The notes below the pieces were generated by a model. That model did not search any database. It was not told the origin of the DNA and saw nothing but the letters and a program-made list of their open reading frames with translations. A stretch of 43,321 nt of DNA from DASWFI01 sp036394315 (GTDB taxonomy: Bacteria > Patescibacteriota > Doudnabacteria > UBA920 > O2-02-FULL-48-8): positions 1 to 43,321 of the forward strand of contig DASWFI010000149.1 of assembly GCA_036394315.1 (NCBI GenBank). The letters run 5' to 3'. The position numbers and the translations under genes were made by a program. Shown in pieces: positions 29,559 through 38,721 of this stretch. Each line of letters begins with the position of its first letter. Positions within the stretch are counted from its first letter, which is position 1.

Positions 29559-29587
29559 ATTATACCATAGCTTTAAGAGGAAGTCAA
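29559..29587 (-). promoter_or_regulatory. promoter of the antisense HNH gene, leaderless
   Basis: On the minus strand: TTGACT (29587-29582), 17-base spacer, extended -10 TGGTATAAT ending at 29559. The HNH start codon is 7 bases further, so the RNA should begin at or just before the ATG. Confidence 0.72.
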
Positions 29588-29591
29588 TAGT

Positions 29592-30428
29592 ATGCCAAGT
29601 TATTTTGTCGCACCAACAACAGATTTTTATTCAACTACCTTAAACGGACAAGTTTCTGCCACTTCTTCGATGATTGCCCTAGCAAGTATTGGCAGCCTGC
29701 AAGTACCCGGGTATGTCGTTATTGACCGGACAACAACAGGTACGCCGCCTTCTTCAACCCCATCGGTGCGGGAAACAATCGCTTTTGGGAGTATTGCCAG
29801 TATTAATATCTTAACTGGCTTAACAAGGGGAGCGGATGGAGATACTGCCCGAATACACGCTGACGGCGCACTGGTTGAAACTGTCTGGACTACTGGTATG
29901 TGGAACAGTCTAACAAGTAATCTTGCTAAAGGGATGGACATCAACGGACTTCTCAACGCAATAACAAGTCCTGTTTCTATTCAGCGTATACAAACAAATG
30001 CCTTTTATGCTTCTATCGCTTCACTCGCGTTACTACAAATCAGTACGCGCCTTGATGTCTCAACCGCCTCAGTGACAGGATGGGGTTATATCCCGACATT
30101 CTCTTCGCAGGGTGCTTACTCTGGCCCTACAACAGCGGTTGGAGGGTTACTTGTCGCTCCCCGACCCGGGGCATTACAATGGGTGAGTATTACCGCGAAA
30201 TATCCTGCCAGCGGGGGATCAGTTGCCTTTGATTTTAAACTACGGGGCGCGTCAATCTTTGCTAATTCTACCACTCTTCCGGCTATCGCCGCAGGTGGTA
30301 CGTATGTCTCGATTGCCAGTATTGCAACAAGGAATATTAATCCAGGAGACTTATTGCAGGTTGATGTTGCCAGTGTTGCACCTATAACAGTCATTCAAGG
30401 ACTTGTCGGGGAAGGAGGGACTTTATAG
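29592..30428 (+). CDS. tail fibre-like protein, tandem paralogue 1
   Basis: 278 residues. FVAPTTDFYSTTLNGQVSAT, then PGYVVIDRTT, RGADGDTARIHADGALVETV, MWNSLTSN and RLDVSTASVTG. The following gene repeats nearly every block. Beta-rich, with an N-terminal virion-attachment look and a C-terminal receptor-type domain (GAYSGPTTAVGGLLVAPRPG). Receptor-binding or fibre protein by composition; no named family. Starts 40 bases downstream of the HNH start, sharing the intergenic promoter area; joined by TAGTG to the next. Confidence 0.6.
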   Translation: MPSYFVAPTTDFYSTTLNGQVSATSSMIALASIGSLQVPGYVVIDRTTTGTPPSSTPSVRETIAFGSIASINILTGLTRGADGDTARIHADGALVETVWTTGMWNSLTSNLAKGMDINGLLNAITSPVSIQRIQTNAFYASIASLALLQISTRLDVSTASVTGWGYIPTFSSQGAYSGPTTAVGGLLVAPRPGALQWVSITAKYPASGGSVAFDFKLRGASIFANSTTLPAIAAGGTYVSIASIATRNINPGDLLQVDVASVAPITVIQGLVGEGGTL

Positions 30429-31261
30429 TGGCAAATACATTTTGGCTTGCACCAACCGCTAATTTTGTCCAGACAACAATTTCAGGCGCTATCACAACGG
30501 GCGCTACAACGATTACGCTGGCGAGCGCGACAAACTTACAAGGCCCGGGATATGCGATTATTGATAGGACTGATGCAAACGGCACGTCTACTCCGGGAGC
30601 GCGTGAAGTAATCACGTTTACTGGTGTTTCCGGAGGTCAATTAACAGGAGTGGTAAGAGCCGCGGATGGGGGGACAGCCAGGTCGCATGCTGATGGCGCG
30701 GTAATTGAGACTATTTTAACGGTTGGTATGTGGAACAGTCTAACGACAATTGCTCAGGTCGCGCTTGATACTAATGGCCTCTTAAATGCGATTATTTCTC
30801 CTGTTTCTGTTGCGGTGTTACAAAGCAATGTTTTATATACCTCTGTTGCATCAGTTGGAATTGCTAATATTGGGAGTAGACTTGATGTGTCGGCTGCCTC
30901 GGTAACAGGACTTGGAATATATCCTGTCTGGAAAACCTTCGGTTCTTATTCTGGACCCACTACTTTAATTGGAGGGATTTTAACGATGCCTCGCGCGGGA
31001 ACCCTGCAGTGGATATCAATACTTACCCGTTTTGTGGCCTCCGGTACTTCAATCGGATTTGATATGCAAAAAAATGGTGTCTCCATTTTTGCCAATGCCA
31101 CTACCCGGCCAGCCATCGGCGCGGGGGGAACCTACGTCTCGATTGCCAGTATCGCAACGCAAAACTTAGCGCAGGGGGACCGCTTAAGTGTCTCTGTTGA
31201 CTCTATGCTTGCGGGCGCAGGGTTAATTACTGATTTAACGATTCAAGGAGGGACGGGGTGA
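30428..31261 (+). CDS. tail fibre-like protein, tandem paralogue 2
   Basis: 277 residues, GTG start overlapping the previous stop (TAGTG). Aligns along its whole length with 29592-30428: FWLAPTANFVQTTISGAITT, PGYAIIDRTD, RAADGGTARSHADGAVIETI, MWNSLTT, RLDVSAASVTG, GSYSGPTTLIGGILTMPRAG, AGGTYVSIASIATQN. About half the residues match by eye. Tandem duplication giving two variants of a fibre or decoration subunit. Confidence 0.62.
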   Translation: MANTFWLAPTANFVQTTISGAITTGATTITLASATNLQGPGYAIIDRTDANGTSTPGAREVITFTGVSGGQLTGVVRAADGGTARSHADGAVIETILTVGMWNSLTTIAQVALDTNGLLNAIISPVSVAVLQSNVLYTSVASVGIANIGSRLDVSAASVTGLGIYPVWKTFGSYSGPTTLIGGILTMPRAGTLQWISILTRFVASGTSIGFDMQKNGVSIFANATTRPAIGAGGTYVSIASIATQNLAQGDRLSVSVDSMLAGAGLITDLTIQGGTG

Positions 31262-32226
31262 GTGAGCTCTGTTATACAAACAATCCTCGAAGTCTCTTTC
31301 GCAAATATGCCAAGCTAGTCACATGGGTAGGCAAACAGTTTGACCGGGATACTGTTCTTTATTTACCTAACGGCGCTATCAAACAACTTGATGAGGAAAC
31401 GTATCGACTGACTGTCTATACAAGAGATGTGAATACGAAGCTTTTATATCAGGCGCTTGTTGCGATTGACTGTTTAGCGTATCAGTTGACAAGCTTTCAA
31501 GAAGCGCAGGAGATTGTCTGGTGGTTTCTTTCTGGAGGGAGATTACCTAAGTTGTTGCGAAGCTTCCATTTTGATACGACAGTCTTTAATCCAAACGCGA
31601 GTCCTGAAACAACCTCAACAGATGGCTTCGTAACCCGGGCAGGAGTGAGCGAAACATGGGCAACAATTAGAGTTGGAGCTGGCACAGCGGCGGATCACAC
31701 GACAGCAAATCCAACTACAGCATTTCGGGTTTTTACTGCCGGTGTAGCGTCAAATTATCAGGAATTTGATCGGGATATTACCTTATTTGATACTTCAACA
31801 TTAGGTAATGTCGCTGTTATCTATAGCGCGATTTACAGTATCTATACTAATGCTTTAAACGCTGGAACATACGCGCTCAAAATGCGTATTGTCACTTCAA
31901 GTCCCGCGTCAAATACAACTCTTGTTGCCGCGGACTATTCTCAACTGGGGACAGCCGCGCAAGTTACAGCCGATTTGGCTCAAGCCAGTTTTGCCAGCGC
32001 TGGATATAATGACTTTACGCTCAACTTGACAGGCTTGGGTAATATTAATCCCATTGGAATTACAAAATTTGGCACACGGGATAGTAATGACGCAGACAAT
32101 GTCGACCCTGGTTATCCAGGAACTAATTCTGATTCCCGGTGTGGCATTTTCTTTGCTGAAGGAGCAAACCCGCCAAAACTCTCTATTACCTATAAACGGG
32201 GGATTGATTATGCCTATTTTATGTGA
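31258..32226 (+). CDS. hypothetical tail-region protein with beta-rich C-terminus
   Basis: 322 residues, GTG start in a GTGA overlap. N-terminus RSLFRKYAKLVTWVGKQFDR and a middle helical domain (ALVAIDCLAYQLTSFQEAQE), then a beta-rich C-terminal domain from about residue 100 with LSITYKRGIDYAYFM at the end. The C-terminal part looks like a carbohydrate-binding or fibre-tip domain. No family recognised. Confidence 0.55.
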   Translation: MSELCYTNNPRSLFRKYAKLVTWVGKQFDRDTVLYLPNGAIKQLDEETYRLTVYTRDVNTKLLYQALVAIDCLAYQLTSFQEAQEIVWWFLSGGRLPKLLRSFHFDTTVFNPNASPETTSTDGFVTRAGVSETWATIRVGAGTAADHTTANPTTAFRVFTAGVASNYQEFDRDITLFDTSTLGNVAVIYSAIYSIYTNALNAGTYALKMRIVTSSPASNTTLVAADYSQLGTAAQVTADLAQASFASAGYNDFTLNLTGLGNINPIGITKFGTRDSNDADNVDPGYPGTNSDSRCGIFFAEGANPPKLSITYKRGIDYAYFM

Positions 32227-32230
32227 CCGA

Positions 32231-32312
32231 TTGACTTTTCTATATAGTAGTGTTACATTCAAAGCAGTTTATCTGAGAAGGAGGACTGCTTAATAGGCAG
32301 TTTTTTTATTTT
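32231..32312 (+). promoter_or_regulatory. promoter plus terminator-like hairpin leader C
   Basis: TTGACT (32231-32236), 17-base spacer, extended -10 TGTTACATT (32251-32259). The predicted RNA begins near AGTTTATCTGAGAAGG, then a hairpin GGACTGC with GCAGTTT, loop TTAATAG, a long U-run and ATG 32313. A GAAGGAGG is present but sits in and before the stem, about 30 bases from the ATG. Same plan as leaders A and B. Confidence 0.62.
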
Positions 32313-33515
32313 ATGGCAGATTTTGCAAATGTCGGTTCAATGGGAATTACCGCTCAAACCCCTTTTCGTCCAGGGCCGACTCCTGGAATGGGACAGCTAA
32401 ATCAATCAGGACAGGCTTTTAATAATTTTTCTAATCAACCGGGTAATCAATTACGCTACCAACAGCCACAACAAAACAATCAAAGAGGCGGGGGAGGGGG
32501 ACAAATCCAAGGAGCAAACACACAAGGGCAAAATAAGCCTTCGGGCGGCGGAGGATGGCAAACGCCAACAGGTGGGGGCTTTGGCGATCCTAATCATCCA
32601 GACCTTTCTAATCCGTATAAACAAAATCTTTTTAACCAGTGGAAGGGACAACAGCCTCAGGCTCCCGATACCAGCGTCTTTGATAAAATGATAGAGCCGG
32701 TTATCCAAAACTTCGAATCCCTTATTGGCACTCAACAGCAAACGACCGCCAATACCGTGGGGGGAATGAATAAACAACGTCAGACAGAGCTTGATACTCA
32801 GAACCAGCAATTCGCTGGACAGCAACAGGATCTATCCCGTCAGACAACGCAGCAAACAGATGAAACAAACAACGCTGTTGAAGAAGCAAAGCGCATGTAT
32901 GCTGAAATGTCTCAAGGAAACCTCGCTCGGTACGGCTCAACTACGGGAACAGGAGCGTTTCTTAATGAACAACTGGGACAATCAACTGGCAGGAATATCG
33001 CCCTCTTGCATCAGGGACTCTCCCAACACCTGCAGGATATTAACGATAAAATAACACAGATAAAACAAACAGGAGAACTGGCAATTAGGGGGACAAATGA
33101 AAGATTCGATCAGGCGATTCAGACAGAACAGGATAACTTACAAAAGTTTATCGGACAAATTAAAGGTAATGAAGCAATGCTCCAATCTAATAAGGCGCAA
33201 ATGGCCGCACAAGCCATTCAGCATTTTCAGGACACGGTTACTAATATAAACGCGCAACGGGCTCAGGAGCAACAGCAATGGGCAATCGCAACCCTAAATG
33301 CTCAGACACAACTTAAAATTTATGGACAGAAAGGACAATCCGCCTTATCACAAATTCAACAACAGGGAGCGCAAAGTGCGGGACTGGCTACCAACTTGAA
33401 CACAGGACTTGCTAATTCACAAAACACAACGGTTAATGCACCAGCAACACCACAAGATAGAGGATCACTTCCTAATCAAAACCCATTGAACGCTTTCCAA
33501 CAGGCAACTTCATAA
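32313..33515 (+). CDS. Gln-rich virion-type protein with coiled coil
   Basis: 400 residues. After ADFANVGSMGITAQTPFRPG comes the motif GPTPGMGQLNQSGQAFNN, shared with the small protein at 40450. Then a Gly/Gln-rich linker (GGGGGQ...GGGGWQ), and from about residue 110 a long Gln-rich helical region (QQQTTANTVGGMNKQRQTEL; NLQKFIGQIKGNEAMLQSN) likely to be coiled coil. Precedes the giant protein as internal virion or tail-needle proteins often do. Function inferred from context. Confidence 0.55.
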   Translation: MADFANVGSMGITAQTPFRPGPTPGMGQLNQSGQAFNNFSNQPGNQLRYQQPQQNNQRGGGGGQIQGANTQGQNKPSGGGGWQTPTGGGFGDPNHPDLSNPYKQNLFNQWKGQQPQAPDTSVFDKMIEPVIQNFESLIGTQQQTTANTVGGMNKQRQTELDTQNQQFAGQQQDLSRQTTQQTDETNNAVEEAKRMYAEMSQGNLARYGSTTGTGAFLNEQLGQSTGRNIALLHQGLSQHLQDINDKITQIKQTGELAIRGTNERFDQAIQTEQDNLQKFIGQIKGNEAMLQSNKAQMAAQAIQHFQDTVTNINAQRAQEQQQWAIATLNAQTQLKIYGQKGQSALSQIQQQGAQSAGLATNLNTGLANSQNTTVNAPATPQDRGSLPNQNPLNAFQQATS

Positions 33516-33521
33516 TATGTT

Positions 33522-36500
33522 ATGGACAATGCTATACAAACAGCCGCTTCGATGTTTCAATCTTTGAAACAAAATTTTGGTAACGCTTTTAATCAGGTTG
33601 GCTCTGCTATTGCCCACATTGCTCAACCCATTGAACAGGGGGTTTCAAGTGTCGCTCAGGGAATAGAAGGAGATATTCAAAAGCTACCTCAGTCCCTGCC
33701 AGATATTACCTCTTCGTTTTTTAATAATCCTAATGTAGGTTATCAAAACATTAAACCAGTCGCAGACACTTTCTACAATATTGCTTCACAAGTCCCCTCT
33801 CTTGCAGACCAAGCTCTTAAACAGATTACCCCGCAAGTGACTCCACAAAGAACAAAACAGAATGGATTACTATCATCGCAAACATCAGGAGCAATGAATA
33901 TGGTAGCAGTTCCCTTTCAACAAGTAGGACATCAACTGTTTCCTGGTCTTATTGCAGGTCAAACCCCTCAACAGCAACAATCCGCTGAGGAATTTGCAAC
34001 AAACTTTGCACCCATTGGAATTGAAGAACCAAGACTTGGAGTAAGTGCTATAGGTGGAATAAATGATGTAACAGCAAGAGCAAAACAGGCTCTTAATAAA
34101 GCAGTTCCGAATACAAAAGGTCTTTTACCATTTGGAGACACGAAAGGAATTGAACCCGATGCCGCCAAAACCGTACAAGGCATGATGCCAAAGATTCAGG
34201 AGAATAGAGTAAATTATGATAACTCCTCTTATCTGGCTGATAAGCTTCTTCCTGAAAAAGACTGGAACACTTTCTTAGATAAACATCCTGAGATTAATAA
34301 TCATGGAGACACCTATGCTGATATAGGAAAAGGGCCAGAACCTCTCAGAGAGCTTAACGGTTATATCGGGTATATCTCAACAGATAGGGGAACTATTCCC
34401 CTGGATCCTAAGCAGTCAGCAGCGGTTATTGATAATCGGGTTGCAACACAGTGGACTGCAAATAATGGAGACCAGGAGTTAGCTATTGTGAGGCGCAATC
34501 CTGACATGCCAACGGCATATGATATTATTGACCGTCATCATGGTATACCAGCAGCACGGGCACTAGGAGTTGATAAAGTACCAGCTATTATCTTACACAA
34601 GGATGCACCATTACTTTCAGATGTCTATGCCGCCCTTAAGAGCGAAAGCGTAAAGCCAGTAGACATTAAGGGCGGCTTTGATCTGGAGTCTCAAACACAG
34701 GAACAACAGGGGCTCAAGGAACAAATCGGGGGGGAAGCGGCACTCACCCCCGATAAAATTAAAGAGTTAGCACCAGAACTTACAACCGATAAAGGCAAAG
34801 CCAAGGTTCAAGGTATCTTAGATAAAGCAAAAAATGCTCAACCTGCCCTAGATGAAAGCTTCCAGAAGATAGCTGAAAGCGCGGGACTTAATCCTTTTGC
34901 GGATTTTGAAAGTAGGGTTAAGGCTCCTGATACGTTTGTACAAAAGGTTGCCCAACACCGCTTAGAAGGAACTGAAGAGTATAGTGCTAAAGGAGTCAAC
35001 GATCCCTATGGGGGTCGGTTTATTGCCAACACTCCCCAGCAAAAAGGACAAATCATTTCAGCAATTAATGATATGGAGCGAAATGGAGAGCTAAAGATCC
35101 TCAAACAGCAGCAGGTGACCAAGGATACCTACTCTGCTTATCATATAGACTTCGTTAAAGATGGGGTGCGGGGAGAATTGCAAGTGCATGATCCTAACTC
35201 CTTCTTAGAGAGTATTGTTAATCACGAGATACGCGCACAAGCTGGAGAAAAACCACCACCTGAGTTACAAGCCGAGAAAGAGGCAAACGCTCAGGCAACA
35301 GCCCAAATGCCACAGGAGCAGGCACAAACGTTAGCGCAAGGCCTGCAGGATGCAAAAGCTGAAGGAAAGACCATCCCAGGCTTTGAGAAGGATATGGGAG
35401 TCGTAGCAAAAGATCAAAAAACAGGCAATACACCAGGGTATGTACCACCCACAGGCGGGGGAACCAAGAATCAAGTAAATCTTAAGATTTCGGGCTCAAA
35501 TGATACCGAAAAAATACAATCAGCTATAGTTAATTCTGAACGAATCTCTAATGAAATTAAAGTCAAAGGGAAAGATGCGTATATAGCTGGAACAAAAATC
35601 TCTCCAAACGATCTTAAGCTTGCAGAACAATGGCAGCCAGGAGAAGACGAGACCCCTACGACAATAGCAGCCCTTTCCCAACAGGCGGAGAACCCCAAAG
35701 CATTCACCAACTTTATGCAAAAGATTACTGACTACTATGATTTCAGAATCGCAGCAGATCATGCAGTTGGCGGAGACACGCCTGTACGGGAAAACTATCT
35801 TAGGCAACGATGGAATTTATTTGACCCGCAGAAACTGGCAGAGTTTAACGAACTTGCTACTCAGCGGGGAGTACAAAAATGGAACGGGTACTCTAATCAA
35901 CCCAGAGTTTTTTATAACTACGCTGAGGGAGAAGCCAAAGGATTTACCCGTCTTAATGAGAATATCTTAGGAGACTTGAAAGACGATTATGGTGGAGCAA
36001 GTTATGCAATTAGCAGACAAGCCCTAAAGCAGGGGCTTACACAAGCGGTTCCGGATAAAGTAAGCTCTCAAGGTGTTGGATCGACACCGGAAGGAAAAGC
36101 CTTTATCAACTCGAATATTCCAGGACTAGAAGGAATGTCTTTTCACCCTGACGTAAACAAAAGACTACAGGGCTATCAACCATTAACTACAGGATTATTA
36201 TTTCAGCACATTCAGGATGCTACACGTGAAAACGGAGGAAATGTTTTACAGGGAACAATACAGGGATTAAAGGACACGGGAGCCTTAGATACAATCGCTT
36301 CTCTCTACGATAAAGCGTCAGGGCCTATGAAGCGGATGCTGCTTAGCATGTCAGGCTTTCATTCTATAAACATTTCTGGAAATTATACAGGATCAATGAT
36401 TTTTAATCCAATACGAGCAACTACAGGACTATTGGAGTCTATCCCTTCGTATGTTTCTGAAAGAGCGACACAGGGGATAATTAATAGTTTTAAAAGCAAG

Positions 36501-38369
36501 ACGATTGAAGGAAAAGACTACTCAGTTTTTGATGCGGGATTACGGGCAGGGGTTAAAATGGATCGGGAGTTACCAAACCGGGGCTTAGCAAAACTCAATC
36601 CATTTTCAGAGATGCAAAAAGCGATGTTTGATCGTGAACTCTATACGCTAAAACTTAATCTGGTCGATCAGGTATTTGGATCCGGCAAGATAGATCCTGA
36701 ATCTTTTCAGGGAGGACAAGCGGGACAGGAAATAGAAAAAATTATTGGCGAGATGAATCCTCGAACAATGAATCTTAATCCTAATACGATGAAGCTTGCT
36801 TCGCGTGTTTTCCTTGCTCCACAGTTTACTTTATCTAAGGCTTCCATGCTTAAAGACGCGCTTACAAAAGGTGGCGATGCCGGAGAGTTAGCAAGACGCG
36901 CTGTCTTAGGAAAAACAATTCTTTTCGGAACACTCGCAACATTAGGAACAAAATTAGCAACGGGTCAATATCCAAATTTGCAACAAATAATGACAAATTA
37001 CTCTACTAATCCGACAATCCAAACAGACCTTACCAATCCCAAAGGCCACAAGCAGGATGTTGTATTACCCCAAACTTTTATTAGCGAATTTAGTAAGCCA
37101 GTTTTGGGACTGCTGCAAGGCGATACAACCAATCTTCAACATTATGGGCAGGCAAGACTCAATCCTATCCTATCTGGGGCTCAAGGGGCATTAACAGGTA
37201 AAGATTATTACGGAAACAATATTGTTAATCCTCAATCTAAAACACCAGCTGCCTTGCAAATGGCTCAAAACATCGGTACGAGTAAACTGCCTATCGGCGT
37301 ACAAAATGTTGTTAATATGCAGCAGGGTAAGATAACGCCGCAACAGGCAGCGATTCAAATAGCGGGACTTCGTACCACAACCAACGCTCAAGACCCGACT
37401 ATGAAATACTTTGCCTCGCTTAAAGCGACACATGATAGTTTAAAAAACCCTAACGACCAAACCATCTTTGACAGTCTTCATCCACAGTCAAAAGACAATT
37501 TTGGTAATCCGATGATTGATAAAACTATTCGAATGACTCCGGATAAATATGACGTTCTTTTGCATCATCCGGATGTGATGAAAGCGGAAGTAAAATTTCA
37601 ACAGAGCCAACCAAACCATGATCCCTTGTGGGATCTACCAGCCCAATATAGAAATCTGGTTATGGCGGCGGCTGATAAATTACCTGGTCAGAAGAGTACC
37701 TACTCGGCGATGCTCCAGCAACTCCCCTGGTATAAACAGTTCTTATCACAACGCAGCCAATGGGCACTTACCCTCCCACAACAGACCGCAACAGGAGGAA
37801 CGGGGGGGAGTACCTCAATACCCTATCCGACAGCGGATTCGCAAACACAGGCTCTTATGAATGCCAAACAGTGGAACGCTCCACAGGTGCAAAATTACTT
37901 TCACGCCCTAGATGCGTATAACAATCAGCAATTGCAGGCGATGGGGCTTCCTCCAACAGCGGGAGCAACCGGAGCTAAATCATACGGAAGCAGTAGAGCT
38001 GCCAGTTCCCGCCTTCCCATCAAAGGCGGAGGGGGTACGGGTAGTACGGGTAAGCTGGCTAGTGTTGCCAAATCATCTGGCGGGAAAATGCTTGCCGGAG
38101 GAACGCTAGGAAAAGGGATGCTAGCAATACAAGCGCGTCATCAGGCAACCATGCAGGCCCATGCACAGGCAAAAGCCAAAGCTCCCAAAGTTTCTTTCGG
38201 CGGAGGGACAAAAGGAGCGATCAAAGGGTTGAGTGCCAAAGTAGGAACTACTAAAATGAAACAACCTACCTTGCAAGCAATGAAACAATTACCAATTCAA
38301 AAAGTAAATCTAAAACGTCTTGGAGGTGGACAACATAGTAAAACGTATGGTAAATATAATTACGTCTAG
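33522..38369 (+). CDS. giant ejection/internal virion-type protein with ParB-like and RelA/SpoT-like domains
   Basis: 1615 residues. Order: Gln-rich N-terminus (about 1-200); ParB-like region (about 280-365, RHHGIPAARALGVDKVPAII); RelA/SpoT-like region (about 446-580) with SRVKAPDTFVQKV, VNDPYGGRFI and RGELQVHDPNSFLESIVNHE, resembling the synthetase fold; a long helical polyvalent-protein region (about 780-1110, GLLFQHIQDATRENGGNVLQ; FNPFSEMQKAMFDRELYTLK); a hydrophobic stretch at about 1126-1148; a Lys/Gly/Ala-rich basic tail (about 1490-1615). Size and position fit the podovirus internal proteins ejected into the host. Domain calls are by motif only. Confidence 0.62.
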   Translation: MDNAIQTAASMFQSLKQNFGNAFNQVGSAIAHIAQPIEQGVSSVAQGIEGDIQKLPQSLPDITSSFFNNPNVGYQNIKPVADTFYNIASQVPSLADQALKQITPQVTPQRTKQNGLLSSQTSGAMNMVAVPFQQVGHQLFPGLIAGQTPQQQQSAEEFATNFAPIGIEEPRLGVSAIGGINDVTARAKQALNKAVPNTKGLLPFGDTKGIEPDAAKTVQGMMPKIQENRVNYDNSSYLADKLLPEKDWNTFLDKHPEINNHGDTYADIGKGPEPLRELNGYIGYISTDRGTIPLDPKQSAAVIDNRVATQWTANNGDQELAIVRRNPDMPTAYDIIDRHHGIPAARALGVDKVPAIILHKDAPLLSDVYAALKSESVKPVDIKGGFDLESQTQEQQGLKEQIGGEAALTPDKIKELAPELTTDKGKAKVQGILDKAKNAQPALDESFQKIAESAGLNPFADFESRVKAPDTFVQKVAQHRLEGTEEYSAKGVNDPYGGRFIANTPQQKGQIISAINDMERNGELKILKQQQVTKDTYSAYHIDFVKDGVRGELQVHDPNSFLESIVNHEIRAQAGEKPPPELQAEKEANAQATAQMPQEQAQTLAQGLQDAKAEGKTIPGFEKDMGVVAKDQKTGNTPGYVPPTGGGTKNQVNLKISGSNDTEKIQSAIVNSERISNEIKVKGKDAYIAGTKISPNDLKLAEQWQPGEDETPTTIAALSQQAENPKAFTNFMQKITDYYDFRIAADHAVGGDTPVRENYLRQRWNLFDPQKLAEFNELATQRGVQKWNGYSNQPRVFYNYAEGEAKGFTRLNENILGDLKDDYGGASYAISRQALKQGLTQAVPDKVSSQGVGSTPEGKAFINSNIPGLEGMSFHPDVNKRLQGYQPLTTGLLFQHIQDATRENGGNVLQGTIQGLKDTGALDTIASLYDKASGPMKRMLLSMSGFHSINISGNYTGSMIFNPIRATTGLLESIPSYVSERATQGIINSFKSKTIEGKDYSVFDAGLRAGVKMDRELPNRGLAKLNPFSEMQKAMFDRELYTLKLNLVDQVFGSGKIDPESFQGGQAGQEIEKIIGEMNPRTMNLNPNTMKLASRVFLAPQFTLSKASMLKDALTKGGDAGELARRAVLGKTILFGTLATLGTKLATGQYPNLQQIMTNYSTNPTIQTDLTNPKGHKQDVVLPQTFISEFSKPVLGLLQGDTTNLQHYGQARLNPILSGAQGALTGKDYYGNNIVNPQSKTPAALQMAQNIGTSKLPIGVQNVVNMQQGKITPQQAAIQIAGLRTTTNAQDPTMKYFASLKATHDSLKNPNDQTIFDSLHPQSKDNFGNPMIDKTIRMTPDKYDVLLHHPDVMKAEVKFQQSQPNHDPLWDLPAQYRNLVMAAADKLPGQKSTYSAMLQQLPWYKQFLSQRSQWALTLPQQTATGGTGGSTSIPYPTADSQTQALMNAKQWNAPQVQNYFHALDAYNNQQLQAMGLPPTAGATGAKSYGSSRAASSRLPIKGGGGTGSTGKLASVAKSSGGKMLAGGTLGKGMLAIQARHQATMQAHAQAKAKAPKVSFGGGTKGAIKGLSAKVGTTKMKQPTLQAMKQLPIQKVNLKRLGGGQHSKTYGKYNYV

Positions 38370-38370
38370 T

Positions 38371-38655
38371 ATGAGTGAAATTCCAGAAACAACAGAAACA
38401 AAGATAGCGGTAATCTCAACCAATATTGGTTATGTCCAGCGTGATATCTCTGATATTAAAACTTCTATTTCGCTTCTTGCAAATGTCTACGCAACTAGTA
38501 AAGATCTACAGGAAGTAGCAAAACAGACCGAAACAAGAATTGGAAAACTTGAGAAATCCAGTAATGCATGGAAATTTTTCGCCCCAACTTTATCAGCTAT
38601 TATTGCTGTTGTTATAGAATATTTGTTTATTTTTTATTTACAGCATAATCACTGA
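38371..38655 (+). CDS. XhlA-like holin-associated membrane protein
   Basis: 95 residues from ATG 38371, just after the giant protein's stop (the frame is open further upstream). A coiled-coil N-terminal half (YVQRDISDIKTSISLLANVY; LQEVAKQTETRIGKLEKSS) followed by one C-terminal membrane span (FFAPTLSAIIAVVIEYLFIF), the layout of haemolysin XhlA-type proteins of phage lysis cassettes. First gene of the lysis module. Confidence 0.6.
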   Translation: MSEIPETTETKIAVISTNIGYVQRDISDIKTSISLLANVYATSKDLQEVAKQTETRIGKLEKSSNAWKFFAPTLSAIIAVVIEYLFIFYLQHNH

Positions 38656-38667
38656 ATAATCACTGAT

Positions 38668-38697
38668 TTGACAAATGAGACAAAAAAGTATTAAACT
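38668..38697 (+). promoter_or_regulatory. candidate promoter before the lysis hydrolase
   Basis: TTGACA (38668-38673) with TAAACT at 38692-38697 (spacer 18). It faces the CHAP hydrolase at 39190, but an antisense HNH gene now lies between them. The -10 is only 4 of 6, so this is moderate evidence. Confidence 0.42.
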
Positions 38698-38721
38698 CAA
38701 CATATGATAGCTGATAAATAT

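Noticed and set aside
29078..29590. 170-residue + frame ORF
   Set aside because: It lies antisense to the HNH gene with its clear zinc motifs and has a low-complexity Phe/Ser composition.
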